64,000 bases of DNA from Poriferisodalis sp965214215 (GCF_965214215.1 NZ_CBDCBD010000002.1:462739-526738), one strand, 5' to 3'. Positions 9,094 to 18,967 are shown, counted from the stretch's first letter. The notes: generated by a model not told the origin, from the letters alone. Translations and numbers: made by a program.

Positions 9094-9600
9094 ATGGCTG
9101 GGCTCGAAGACCTGTACCGCGAGATCATCCTCGACCACTACCGCAACCCGCGCAATCGCGGCGAGCTAGAGAGTCCACCTGCGCACCGCTGCGAGGGATT
9201 CAACCCGCTGTGCGGCGACGAGGTGGTGCTCACCTTCGAGATGGACGGCGACACTGTGACCGACCTGCGAGTCGGCGGGCAGGGCTGCTCGATCAGCCAG
9301 GCATCGGCGTCGATGATGTCCGCTGCGGTCATCGGCAAGTCGGCTGAGGAAATCCGCGAGCTCACCCGGGCCTTCAAGGCCATGATGTCGATCCACGAGG
9401 AAACCATCGGCGGCGACGGCAGCGAAGCCCATGACGGTGCTGGGTCCAGCGAGCCCGGGGGCGGCGACGGCGGCTCCCTGCGACTCGGCGATCTGGAAGC
9501 ACTGCGAGGTGTGGTGAAGTTCCCCGTCCGCATCAAGTGCGCCACCCTCGGCTGGAATGCGCTCGCAAGCGGCCTCGACGAGACGGTCGATGCGAGTTGA
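9094..9600 (+). CDS. sufU: SufU, zinc-dependent sulfurtransferase partner of SufS
   Basis: A 168-residue SufU. The expected Zn ligands are Cys40 and Asp42 (PLCGDEV), Cys65 (QGCSIS) and Cys149 (KCATLGW). The N-terminal YREIILDHYRNPRNRG is the family start. Between residues about 105 and 130 there is a Gly/Ser-rich insertion, a little longer than usual. SufU accepts sulfur from the SufS persulfide and passes it on to the SufBCD scaffold. It ends the plus-strand suf operon. Confidence 0.92.
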   Translation: MAGLEDLYREIILDHYRNPRNRGELESPPAHRCEGFNPLCGDEVVLTFEMDGDTVTDLRVGGQGCSISQASASMMSAAVIGKSAEEIRELTRAFKAMMSIHEETIGGDGSEAHDGAGSSEPGGGDGGSLRLGDLEALRGVVKFPVRIKCATLGWNALASGLDETVDAS

Positions 9601-9708
9601 GACCACAAGCGCATCGTCTCGCCCACTCGTTCTGCTAGGCGTGAGCCGTGCCTGAGAGGCCTATTGCCATCGTGAAGCGCAACCCCTGGTCGCCCACCGG
9701 CCTGCGCC

Positions 9709-10920
9709 GTGTCTGAGGGGTCTGCTTCTATAGGGACTGTGCCTGAGGAGATAGATCGCCGCGCCGAGCTCGTCGAACGGGCACGGCAGCTAGCCCCCAA
9801 GCTGGCTGGTCGGGCAGCAGCCGACCCGTGGGCCCGCCGGGTCGAGCCCGAAGTCATCGAAGAGCTGCGAGGCGCTGAGCTGCTCACCATCGGTCAACCG
9901 AGCGCCAACGGCGGCCAGGAGCTCGACTGGATCACCTTCCTCGAGGTGAACGCGGCGCTGGCTGAAGGCTGCCCCTCGACCGCGTGGCATTCCTGCGTCG
10001 GCAATGCGCACGCTTGGCTGGTGGGCCACTGGCCCGATGCCTGCCAGGAAGACATCTACGGCCCAGGCGCCGACCAGTACGTCGCCGGGGTGCTCGTCGA
10101 CCGTGGCGACGCAACCCCCGTCGACGGCGGCTGGATGCTCAACGGCTTCTGGCCGTTCGGCTCGGGCATCGATCATGCTGACTGGGTGGTCCTGGGAGGG
10201 CACTTCCCGTCCCCCGAGGGCGACGGGCTGACCTCGGGCATGTTCGTACTGCCCGCAACCGATGTCTCGGCGCTCGATGACTGGCATGCCAACGGGCTTC
10301 GAGCCACCGGCAGCAGCAGCATTGCGGTGAAGGACGCCTTCGTACCCGAGCACCGATTCGTGCCCGGCGAGGTGCTGGCGTCAGGCGACACACCGGGCAT
10401 GGCCCGCAACGTCGGATGGATCCAGCGCAGCTCGCTCATGCCGACGCTTGCCTACGCCCTGGTCCCGCCGGCACTGGGGGCCGCGCGTGCGGCGCTAGCT
10501 GTGTTCGCCGAGGAGGTCGACGGCAAAGTCATCAGCCACGTCGACGTGCTGCAGACCGACTGGCCGCTGACACACCGTCAGTTCGCCGAAGCCCATGCGC
10601 TGGTGGACCAAGGCGAACTATTGATGCGGCGTACCGCCGAGCTCCTCATCGAGGGAGCCCGCAACGGCGAGCCGCTCGAGCTTCCGCTGCGGGCACGGGT
10701 GCGGCTCGACTGTGCCTTCGCCGTCCGCCGCTGTCTGGAGGCCGTCGAGACGCTCTACCTGGCCACGGGCGGCCGAGGTGTGCGAGACACCAACCGAATC
10801 GGCCGCCTCCAAGCCGACCTGCAGGCCATCAACATGCACGCGATCACCGCCCTCGACCCAGCGCTCGAGGCCTACGGCCGCATCCTCATGGGCCACCCAC
10901 CCCGCACCCCCCGCCTCTGA
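9709..10920 (+). CDS. Acyl-CoA-dehydrogenase-fold flavin monooxygenase (HsaA-like)
   Basis: A 403-residue protein of the acyl-CoA dehydrogenase superfamily whose C-terminal half matches the oxygenase branch (HsaA, pigment and phenol hydroxylases) rather than true dehydrogenases; it shows ATGSSSIAVKDAFVPEHR in the middle domain and no clear catalytic Glu. This group uses reduced flavin from a separate reductase; a flavin reductase is encoded at 32847, far away. The start may be GTG 9709 or GTG 9739; both lie in similar CTGAG-rich segments. It sits between the two suf loci, about 110 bases after sufU, and may be independently transcribed. Confidence 0.8.
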   Translation: MSEGSASIGTVPEEIDRRAELVERARQLAPKLAGRAAADPWARRVEPEVIEELRGAELLTIGQPSANGGQELDWITFLEVNAALAEGCPSTAWHSCVGNAHAWLVGHWPDACQEDIYGPGADQYVAGVLVDRGDATPVDGGWMLNGFWPFGSGIDHADWVVLGGHFPSPEGDGLTSGMFVLPATDVSALDDWHANGLRATGSSSIAVKDAFVPEHRFVPGEVLASGDTPGMARNVGWIQRSSLMPTLAYALVPPALGAARAALAVFAEEVDGKVISHVDVLQTDWPLTHRQFAEAHALVDQGELLMRRTAELLIEGARNGEPLELPLRARVRLDCAFAVRRCLEAVETLYLATGGRGVRDTNRIGRLQADLQAINMHAITALDPALEAYGRILMGHPPRTPRL

Positions 10921-10944
10921 CAGATCGCGCTCAGGCGACTGGAA

Positions 10945-11499
10945 CTACCAACGGTGGCCGGGGGGGACACCGGTCATCCATTCGGAAATGCGGCGTGAGG
11001 TTCCCGGCGTGGTCCCGGGGGGCAATTCGTCGGGCGGGAAGAAGGCCACCTCGGCGATTTCCGGTGAGACCGTCTCCTCCACCCGCCAGTCGGTGACCAC
11101 GAACACGACGATGTGGTCGCTGCGGTGCCCGTGGCGTGACGAGTACACGCCGAGCACGCTGCGGGGAGCCTCGGTGACGACGATCCCGGTTTCCTCGCGC
11201 AGCTCCCTCGCCGCCGCCGCTGACAGCGTCTCGCGGGGCTTGACGCCGCCGCCGGGCAGAAACCAGCCGTCACGGTAGGTGTGGCGCACCAAGCACACGC
11301 GACCCTTCGGGTCGACCGCCAGGCCGCGCACGCCGAGCGTGACGCGTGCGGGCCGCAAGCGCACCCATACCTCGAAGAGCTGATGCAGCAGCCGGCGCGC
11401 GCCGGGCTTCGACTCGACGGTGCCCTCCACCATGGGCGAAGACGCGGATCGCTCGGGGCGATCCCCCTTCGTGCGGCGCCTCAGGCGCAGCCAAGCCAT
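10945..11499 (-). CDS. NUDIX hydrolase
   Basis: A 184-residue hydrolase with a perfect Nudix box: G, five residues, E, seven residues, RELREETGI. It cleaves a nucleoside diphosphate linked to another moiety; the substrate is not predictable. The first 50 residues are basic and rich in Arg. It starts 10 bases after the pterin dehydratase gene, so it is the last gene of the long minus-strand suf operon or of a sub-operon. It faces the flavin monooxygenase tail to tail. Confidence 0.87.
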   Translation of the reverse strand: MAWLRLRRRTKGDRPERSASSPMVEGTVESKPGARRLLHQLFEVWVRLRPARVTLGVRGLAVDPKGRVCLVRHTYRDGWFLPGGGVKPRETLSAAAARELREETGIVVTEAPRSVLGVYSSRHGHRSDHIVVFVVTDWRVEETVSPEIAEVAFFPPDELPPGTTPGTSRRISEWMTGVPPGHRW

Positions 11500-11509
11500 C
11501 GACGAGCGA

Positions 11510-11806
11510 TCAGCCTGCGCTGCCTGCCAGGCCGTTCATCGCCCGCGCCAATGCAGCGTCCAGTTCGGTCACGCCGCCACGGTCGTGCGTGTTGAGCGCA
11601 ACGTCCACCGTGCTGTACACGTTCGACCAGTTGGGATGGTGGTCCATCTTCTCGGCCACCAAAGCCGCAGCAGCCATAAATCCGAACGCTTCCACGAAGT
11701 TCCCGAAGCGGAAGGTGCGGCGCAATTCGCTGCCCGACACCTCCCACGCCGTGAGCTCGGCAGCCAGCGTTGCAAGTTCGTTTTGGGACAACAGCTCACG
11801 TGCCAT
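11510..11806 (-). CDS. 4a-hydroxytetrahydrobiopterin dehydratase (pterin-4-alpha-carbinolamine dehydratase)
   Basis: A 98-residue protein. ATG 11806 is chosen because it has a strong ribosome site (GAGAGGGGG) just upstream; longer forms have no support. The pterin dehydratase signature is clear: KMDHHPNWSNVYSTV and THDRGGVTELD. It dehydrates 4a-hydroxytetrahydropterin to recycle the cofactor of aromatic amino acid hydroxylases, and is sometimes linked to Moco metabolism. It follows sufC copy 2 after a 97-base gap and precedes the NUDIX gene by 10 bases. Confidence 0.9.
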   Translation of the reverse strand: MARELLSQNELATLAAELTAWEVSGSELRRTFRFGNFVEAFGFMAAAALVAEKMDHHPNWSNVYSTVDVALNTHDRGGVTELDAALARAMNGLAGSAG

Positions 11807-11903
11807 CGATCCCCCTCTCGTTGCCGAGTGCCCAGTCAACACCACGCGGCAGGCACTTCGAAAACACGCTCTGCAACTCGCGTCAGGAGAGATGAAGCGG
11901 CGC

Positions 11904-12794
11904 TCAACCCAGCTCGTCGAGCGGGTCGGCCCAGGGGTCAGCGAACGGGTCCTCAGCGGGAGACGGCCCCGCCTCTGCCGCGAGCGGGCCGCCGAGCCCG
12001 CCGATCGACACCGCCACCCCTGCGTCGGGTTCTTCAGGAAGGTAGGGCGCGTAACCGTCTTCCTCGAGCGCGTCGGCGAGCTCAGGACCGCCGGAGTCGA
12101 CGATGCGACCGTCCACGATCACGTGAACCTCGTCGGGCCGGAGATACTCCAGCACCCGGGTGAAGTGCGTGATGGCCAGCACGCCCAGGCCCGCCTCGGT
12201 GAGTGCCTCAATGCGGTTGGCGCAGGCGCGCAATGCATCGATGTCGAGACCGCTGTCAATCTCGTCGAGGATGGCAATGCGCGGCTGCAACACCGCGAGC
12301 TGCACCGTCTCGTTCCGTTTCTTCTCGCCGCCGGACATGTCGACGTTGAGCGGCCGCGCCACCAGTTCGGCCTTGAGCCCCACGGCGGCCGCCTCGGTTT
12401 CGAGCAGCCCCCGGGTGCGCTCGAGCTGTTCGGGACTCGGGCTGTCGTCGCCGGACCGCAGCGCAAGCGCCTCGGCCAGCGCCTGTGCGGCCGAGACGCC
12501 GGGCACCTCCGTCGGGTGCTGCATTGCCAAGAACAGACCGGCCTGAGCCCGCTCCCAGGGAGCCAGGCTCAAGACATCGACGCCGTCGAGGGTGACCGAG
12601 CCGCCGGTGACCTCGTAGCCGGGCCGGCCCATCACCACGTGCGCCAGCGTGCTCTTGCCCGAGCCGTTAGGCCCCATGACCGCATGCACGCGCCCGGAGG
12701 ACACCTCGAGGTTCACGCCTTGGAGGATGTCCTGGCCGCCCGCAGAGGCACACAGTCCTTCGATGCGCAAGGTGTGGGTGGAGTTGTCGTTCAT
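11904..12794 (-). CDS. sufC: SufC, Fe-S cluster assembly ATPase (copy 2, extended C-terminus)
   Basis: A 296-residue SufC with Walker A GPNGSGKST (41-49), signature SGGEKKRNE and Walker B followed by DEIDSGLDIDAL. Compared with copy 1 it carries about 35 extra C-terminal residues, rich in Asp, Pro, Gly and Ala. Its start overlaps the Rieske ferredoxin stop by 4 bases. Being in the operon with sufB and sufD, this is the likely scaffold ATPase; copy 1 would be a second, perhaps conditionally used, form. Confidence 0.93.
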   Translation of the reverse strand: MNDNSTHTLRIEGLCASAGGQDILQGVNLEVSSGRVHAVMGPNGSGKSTLAHVVMGRPGYEVTGGSVTLDGVDVLSLAPWERAQAGLFLAMQHPTEVPGVSAAQALAEALALRSGDDSPSPEQLERTRGLLETEAAAVGLKAELVARPLNVDMSGGEKKRNETVQLAVLQPRIAILDEIDSGLDIDALRACANRIEALTEAGLGVLAITHFTRVLEYLRPDEVHVIVDGRIVDSGGPELADALEEDGYAPYLPEEPDAGVAVSIGGLGGPLAAEAGPSPAEDPFADPWADPLDELG

Positions 12795-13123
12795 GGCAGC
12801 ACCACCGCCACGCCCTCGCCTTGGGTGCGTACTTCGTAGACGGGGACCGGCTGGGTGGCTGGGAAGCAGTTTGGCCGCCCTGTGCGCAAGTCAAAGCTCG
12901 AGGAGTGCTGGGGACATTCCAGCGCGCACTCGTCAGGCCACACCCAGCCGTCGGCCAGCGAGTAGTTCTGGTGGCTGCACCGGTCGCCGATGGCATAGAA
13001 ATCGTCGCCGATGCGTGCGACCGCGATGCGGTGGCCGTCAACATCGAAGCGGCGGGCTTCGCCGTGAGGCACGTCGTCTTGCTGGCACAGCACAACAGTG
13101 CGGGTCTCGTCGGTCGTGCTCAT
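12791..13123 (-). CDS. Rieske-type [2Fe-2S] ferredoxin of the suf operon
   Basis: A 110-residue soluble Rieske protein. Cluster ligands are Cys49 and His51 (RCSHQN) and Cys70 and His73 (CPQHSSSFD). There is no membrane helix, so it is like dioxygenase ferredoxins and the Rieske proteins found in actinobacterial suf operons. The chosen start ATG 13123 lies within an ATGA overlap with a 20-codon ORF that bridges it to sufD. It may provide electrons for cluster assembly; that role is inferred from position. Confidence 0.92.
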   Translation of the reverse strand: MSTTDETRTVVLCQQDDVPHGEARRFDVDGHRIAVARIGDDFYAIGDRCSHQNYSLADGWVWPDECALECPQHSSSFDLRTGRPNCFPATQPVPVYEVRTQGEGVAVVLP

Positions 13124-13182
13124 CGCACCTTCCCCATGGCGGTCGTGCTCATGGAGGTCGTGCTTCTTGGGGTGGGGCTCAT
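13120..13182 (-). CDS. 20-codon ORF bridging sufD and the Rieske gene (possible coupling ORF)
   Basis: The sufD stop overlaps an ATG (13182) by ATGA. The frame runs 20 codons (MSPTPRSTTSMSTTAMGKVR) and ends with a TGA that overlaps the Rieske ATG (13123), again as ATGA. The segment also carries a duplicate of the Rieske start sequence (ATGAGCACGACCG). This could keep ribosomes moving from sufD into the Rieske gene. The peptide itself is unlikely to have a function, and translation is unproven. Confidence 0.4.
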   Translation of the reverse strand: MSPTPRSTTSMSTTAMGKVR

Positions 13183-14429
13183 GGCGCCACCGCGAAGTCG
13201 GCCTCGGACACCAGCTCGTCGATGCGCTGGCGCACCGATGCCGAGATCTGCTCGGACGGCAGCGCATCAAGGACTTCGTCGAAGAAGCCACGCACCACCA
13301 GCGCCTCGGCCACGTCGGTCGGCACACCCCTGCTCTCGAGATAGAAGCGCTGGTCGGCATCGACGGGGCCGATCGAGGAGGCGTGGCTGCACTGCACGTC
13401 GTTGTTCTCGATCTCGAGGTTCGGCACAGACTCGGCCCAAGCATTCGGCGACAGCTTCAGGTTCCGGTTGGTCTGGTTGGCAACAACTTGGGAGGCGTCT
13501 TCTTCGATGCGGATCAGCCCGGTGTAGACGGCCCGGGCATGGTCGTCGACCGCTCCCTTGAACAGCAGATCTGAGGTGGTGTGGGCCGCCACATGGGTCT
13601 GGAAGGTTCGGAAGTCGAGCGTGGAGGTGTCACGGCCGAAATACACGGCATCGATCTCGCTGTGGCCGCCGCGGCCGGTCATGTCGGTGCCGATGCGTGC
13701 CCGGGCGTATGCGCCGCCCATCGCCACGTGGCCGATCCGCAGGTTGGCGTCGCGGCCGACATCTGAGCAGAGGTTGGCGATCTGCCACGCGGCGCCGCCC
13801 AGTTCCTGCACGGTGACGTGACCGAGGTGCGCGCCGTCGCTCACGCTCAGTTCGGTCAGCGGGCAGATGAGCGCCGGGGTCTCACCGCCGGTGTGGTGTT
13901 CGATCACGGTGGCTTGGCTGGTGCGCCCGGCCATCACGACGAGCCGCGGGAACCATGCCAACCCCTCGACGTCGGTGTGGACGTGCACCACGATGGGGGC
14001 GCTCAGCACCGCCTTCGGCTCGATGCTGACAACCACCGGCGCTGTGGTCAGTGCCAGGTTCCAATCGCCGAAGACATCGGGGCCTTCGGGCGCCACCGTG
14101 CCGATCAGGTCGTCTGCGCCGTCGCCGAGCGTGCTCACGCGGACGCCATCGGCGCGCACCGAGACGTCGACGACAGCTCCGTTGGTGATGTGTACGACCG
14201 CTGCGGCATCGCCATCGACGCCTGCCATCAAGCCCGGCGGCCCGGCGGCACCGCCGGGTGCCCCGAACGCATAGTGCCCGGCTTCGAGGTCGTCGATGGG
14301 GGTGTAGCGCCACACCTCTTCGGTGAACGACGGCATGCCGGTGGCAACCGCCCGATCCGCTGCAGCGCGGCGCCGTTTGGTCAACGCGTCGGAGCCGTCG
14401 AGCGCGTCGACGAGATCAGGGGTGAACAC
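13179..14429 (-). CDS. sufD: SufD, Fe-S scaffold subunit
   Basis: A 416-residue SufB/SufD family protein, shorter than SufB, with the conserved C-terminal core containing FRTFQTHVAAHTTSDLLFKG and CSHASSIGPVD. SufD pairs with SufB and SufC to build clusters; the His in the GPVD-proximal region is conserved in the family. It lies 66 bases downstream of the Cys-rich protein gene in the minus-strand operon and is followed by the bridging ORF and Rieske gene. Confidence 0.92.
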   Translation of the reverse strand: MFTPDLVDALDGSDALTKRRRAAADRAVATGMPSFTEEVWRYTPIDDLEAGHYAFGAPGGAAGPPGLMAGVDGDAAAVVHITNGAVVDVSVRADGVRVSTLGDGADDLIGTVAPEGPDVFGDWNLALTTAPVVVSIEPKAVLSAPIVVHVHTDVEGLAWFPRLVVMAGRTSQATVIEHHTGGETPALICPLTELSVSDGAHLGHVTVQELGGAAWQIANLCSDVGRDANLRIGHVAMGGAYARARIGTDMTGRGGHSEIDAVYFGRDTSTLDFRTFQTHVAAHTTSDLLFKGAVDDHARAVYTGLIRIEEDASQVVANQTNRNLKLSPNAWAESVPNLEIENNDVQCSHASSIGPVDADQRFYLESRGVPTDVAEALVVRGFFDEVLDALPSEQISASVRQRIDELVSEADFAVAP

Positions 14430-14495
14430 GCTGCGGAGGCTACCGGCGCGCCCGTCAGGGCCTAGCGGGCCGCGACGGCCCGTACCAGGCCGCTA

Positions 14496-14906
14496 TCAGA
14501 CTTCGCCGTCTTTGCGGTCGTCGCGGTCGCGCCGACGGCGCCGCTTGCGCTGCTTCTTGTTGCTGCGCCCGCGCATCTTGCCGCGAATCCCCTTGCGCTT
14601 CGACCGCTCCGCAGCAACCTCTTCGAGGATGCGCGGCCCAGCGGTGTTCACGATGTCCTCGGCTTCGTCCAGCAGGGCCGCGATGGAGTCGTCCTCGCCG
14701 ATGCTGGCGGGCTCCTTGGCGAAGTTCTGAACGCCCAGCGACCCGTGCTGCCAGCCGGCATCGAGGCGCCGGGGCGAATAGGACGGGCAGTCCTCTGGGC
14801 AACGCCAGGGAGCTTCGGGCGCGAGATCAAGGTTGCACTTGCGCACCGTGTCACCGTTCGGGTACGTCCGGCTCTCGTAGTGGCGGCAGTTCGTTCGCAT
14901 CGGCAT
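14496..14906 (-). CDS. Cys-rich, polybasic-tailed protein of unknown function in the suf operon
   Basis: A 136-residue protein I do not recognise. The N-terminal 40 residues hold Cys7, His9, Cys24, Cys36 and Cys40, a spacing that could bind zinc or an Fe-S cluster. The middle is acidic and probably helical (about 65-95). The tail from about residue 98 is very basic (KKQRKRRRRRDRD), suggesting nucleic acid or ribosome binding. It lies 14 bases after the smaller CoA lyase and 66 bases before sufD, so it is operonic. A cluster recipient or RNA-binding role is speculation. Confidence 0.75.
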   Translation of the reverse strand: MPMRTNCRHYESRTYPNGDTVRKCNLDLAPEAPWRCPEDCPSYSPRRLDAGWQHGSLGVQNFAKEPASIGEDDSIAALLDEAEDIVNTAGPRILEEVAAERSKRKGIRGKMRGRSNKKQRKRRRRRDRDDRKDGEV

Positions 14907-14920
14907 GGCAGCTGCCTCCC

Positions 14921-15796
14921 TTAGCGCTGCGCAATCGCGTCGGCGAGCGCAATGGCTCGTCGAGCTTCGTCCACGTGAAGATTCTCGACCATCTTGCCGT
15001 CTACGGTCACCACCCCGCGGCCATCTGCAACCGCTGCGGAGAACGCTTCGATGACCTGGCGGTGGAAATCGAGCTCGTCAAAGCTGGGCGAGAAGGCGTC
15101 GTTGCACGGTTCGACCTGGCTGGGATGGATGAGTGTCTTGCCGTCGAAGCCGAGATTGGCCCCTTGCTGGCACACCGCGGCGAACCCTTCCGCGTCGCTG
15201 ATGTCGTTGTACACACCGTCAAGTGCGGTGACGCCCGCCTCACGTGCGGCCACCAGGCAGGTCGCCAGATGCGGCACGAGCGCCGCCCGGTCCGGCGTGA
15301 TCGTGGCCCGCAGCTCTTTGGCCATGTCGTTCGTGCCCATGACCACGGCGTCGACGCGTTCGAAGCCAGCGATCGCACGGGCCTTGGCAATGCCTCCCGG
15401 GGTTTCGATCATCGCCCAGATGCGCGTGGTGTCGGGCGCACCCGCGGCTTCGAGAATGCCAGCCACTGCGGCCAGATCGGCAGCGCCGGAGACCTTGGGT
15501 ATGACCACTGCCGAGGGAGCCACAGCACCCGCAGCCGCAACGTCGTCGCGCCCCCATGGCGTATCAAGCCCGTTGCAGCGAATCGTGAGCTCGCGGTGCC
15601 CGTACTCCCCCGAGGCCACAGCCGCGCACGCACCTTCGCGGGCAGCTTCCTTGGCGTCGGGCGCCACGGCATCTTCGAGATCGAAGATCAGCGCATCTGC
15701 GTCGATGGTCTTGGCCTTCTCCAGCGCCCGGGCATTGGCCGCCGGCATGTACAGCACCGACCGGCGCGGGCGGGGGTAAGCATCGGCAGCGCTCAT
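14921..15796 (-). CDS. CitE-like HpcH/HpaI family lyase or thioesterase (malyl-CoA thioesterase type)
   Basis: A 291-residue TIM-barrel protein of the citrate lyase beta/HpcH family. It starts with RRSVLYMPAANARALEKA and has DALIFDLEDAVAPDAKEAAR, with the Glu/Asp pair of the Mg2+ and CoA site, and MIETPGGI (the metal-binding Glu) near the middle. Short CitE-like proteins next to a longer Mcl often act as (S)-malyl-CoA thioesterase or lyase. It follows the larger paralogue by 17 bases. The assignment to a specific CoA ester is inference from context. Confidence 0.85.
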   Translation of the reverse strand: MSAADAYPRPRRSVLYMPAANARALEKAKTIDADALIFDLEDAVAPDAKEAAREGACAAVASGEYGHRELTIRCNGLDTPWGRDDVAAAGAVAPSAVVIPKVSGAADLAAVAGILEAAGAPDTTRIWAMIETPGGIAKARAIAGFERVDAVVMGTNDMAKELRATITPDRAALVPHLATCLVAAREAGVTALDGVYNDISDAEGFAAVCQQGANLGFDGKTLIHPSQVEPCNDAFSPSFDELDFHRQVIEAFSAAVADGRGVVTVDGKMVENLHVDEARRAIALADAIAQR

Positions 15797-15813
15797 GGAA
15801 ATTCCAGGCCTAC

Positions 15814-16871
15814 TCAGGCGGTCTCGAGACCGTAGGCGGCCGCCAGCTCGGGGTCGGCCCCAGACAGGTCACGGGCGAGCTGCAGCACTACCCGGCACTG
15901 CTTGACGGTTGCGTCGTCCTGCATCTTGCCGTCGATCATCACGGCGCCGGTGCCGTCGCCCATCTCGGTCACCACCCGCTGCGCCCACGCAACCTCGGCA
16001 GGCTCGGGGCTGAACACCCGCTTGGCGATGGCGATCTGGCTGGGGTGCAGGCTCCAAGCTCCCACGCAGCCGAGCAGGTAGGCGTTGCGGAATTGGTCCT
16101 CGCAGCCGACGGGGTCGGCGATGTCGCCGAACGGCCCGTAGTAGGGCAGGATCCCCGCGGTGCCGCAGGCGTCCACCATGCGGGCCAGTGTGTAGTGCCA
16201 CAGGTCCTGCTGGAAGGCGGTGCGGGCGTTGTCGTCGGTGTCGGGCATCGGGTCGGTGCGCACGAGGTACCCCGGATGCCCGCCGCCGACCCTGGTGGTC
16301 TTCATGCGGCGATCCGCAGCGAGGTCCGCAGGCCCCAGCGAGAGCCCCTGCATGCGGGGACTCGCCAAGCAGATCGATTCCACGTTGGCCACGCCGCGAG
16401 CGGTCTCCAAGATGGCGTGAACCAGCAGCGGCTGTTCGATGCCGACCCGGGCTTCAAGCTGGGCCAGCAGCCGGTCCACGTAGTGGATGTCCTCGGGGCC
16501 TTCCACCTTCGGCACCATGATCACGTCGAGCTTGTCGCCGATCTCGTGACACAGCGCCCACACGTCGTCGAGGAACCACGGTGAGTCGAGGCTGTTCACC
16601 CGGGTCCACAGCTGGGTGTGGCCCCGTTCCCAGGCCTTGCCGACCTCGATCAGCCCTGCCCGGGCGGCGTCTTTGTTGTCGGCAGACACAGCGTCTTCGA
16701 GGTTGCCCAGCAGAACGTCGACGGTCGGGGCGATGTCGGGCACCTTGGCCCGCATCCGCTCATTCGACGGGTCGAAGAAGTGAATCATGCGCGAGGGCCG
16801 CAAGGGGATCTCGCGCAGCGGTTGTGGCGCCCCGAGCGCCAGCGGGGCAAAGAAGTCTCTTGGACTGCGCA

Positions 16872-16872
<1 letters not shown>
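15814..16872 (-). CDS. CitE-like CoA lyase, probable beta-methylmalyl-CoA/malyl-CoA lyase
   Basis: A 352-residue HpcH/HpaI-family protein. The start ATG 16872 shares one base with the sufB stop (TGATG), although the frame stays open far upstream through sufB. It shows RPSRMIHFFDPSNERM, then NLEDAVSADNK (catalytic/metal Glu), HAILETARG and GDGTGAVMIDGKM. Length and motifs fit Mcl1-type lyases that split beta-methylmalyl-CoA to glyoxylate and propionyl-CoA. Its tight coupling to sufB is unusual. With the methylsuccinyl-CoA-dehydrogenase-like gene at 37175 and MaoC hydratase at 36526 it fits the ethylmalonyl-CoA pathway. Confidence 0.83.
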
Positions 16873-18284
<1,412 letters not shown>

Positions 18285-18404
18285 AGGTTCAGCCTAACGC
18301 CACCCCAGCCGGGGTCCGAGTGCAGGCGCTGGCGTAGGGGGCTCGACCCGAGGACGGCGAAAAACGGCTTCTTCAAGGCGCCTGTCATCATTACGCTTGG
18401 GTTC

Positions 18405-18704
18405 GTGCTCTCGCCGTATGTCGTCGAACTCGAGGTCCGCCAGCCGTACGCCATCTGGGTGCGGTTCGACGACGGAATCGCGGGCGAGGTTGACCTGTCG
18501 GACAGTGCCGAGACAGGCGGCATCTTCTCTGCGTGGTCCGATGCCGGCTATTGGCGCAGCGCTCACATCGTTCCTGACAGCGGCGCGGTGGCGTGGGGTG
18601 ACGACGACGGGGTCGATGTCTGCCCGCTCAGCCTCTACCTGGACCTGACCGGCCAGTCGTTCGACGAATTCCGCAGCGACTCAAACGCAGCAGCCGTCCG
18701 CTAG
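18405..18704 (+). CDS. DUF2442 domain protein (small, paired with DUF4160)
   Basis: A 99-residue protein from GTG 18405; the frame is open further upstream through sufB antisense, which I reject. It fits the DUF2442 family: VRFDDGIAGEVDL, IFSAWSD and VAWGDDDGVDVCP. The partner DUF4160 gene starts 3 bases after its stop. Such pairs are common and behave in context like toxin-antitoxin or regulatory modules, but their function is not established. Confidence 0.82.
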   Translation: MLSPYVVELEVRQPYAIWVRFDDGIAGEVDLSDSAETGGIFSAWSDAGYWRSAHIVPDSGAVAWGDDDGVDVCPLSLYLDLTGQSFDEFRSDSNAAAVR

Positions 18705-18706
18705 CA

Positions 18707-18967
18707 GTGCCAGAACTCAGCCGATTCTTCGGCATCGTGATCACGATGTATGCACGTGATCATCCACCGCCGCACTTCCATGCCCGGTACGGCGAGCACG
18801 AGGCGCTAGTCGATGTCGAGAACTCTCAGCTCTTGCGCGGTTCGCTTTCTCGACGTGCTCAGGACATAGTCGACGAGTGGTCCGCGCTGCACCGGGCTGA
18901 GCTTCGGACCGCGTGGGAGGCGCTGCGCAGCGGTCGGGCGCCGGCAGGAATCGCGCCGCTGGAATAA
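18707..18967 (+). CDS. DUF4160 domain protein
   Basis: An 86-residue protein from GTG 18707. The signature DHPPPHFHARYGEHEA, with its row of histidines, is diagnostic for DUF4160, and the C-terminus has the usual ELRTAWEALRSG helix. It directly follows DUF2442, so the two are co-transcribed. It is followed by a GC-rich stem (CCGCGG at 18983 and 18998) and then the wall-protein operon. Confidence 0.85.
   Translation: MPELSRFFGIVITMYARDHPPPHFHARYGEHEALVDVENSQLLRGSLSRRAQDIVDEWSALHRAELRTAWEALRSGRAPAGIAPLE

Noticed and set aside
11346..12839. A 497-codon plus-strand open frame
   Set aside because: Antisense to sufC and the pterin dehydratase; no protein-like character.
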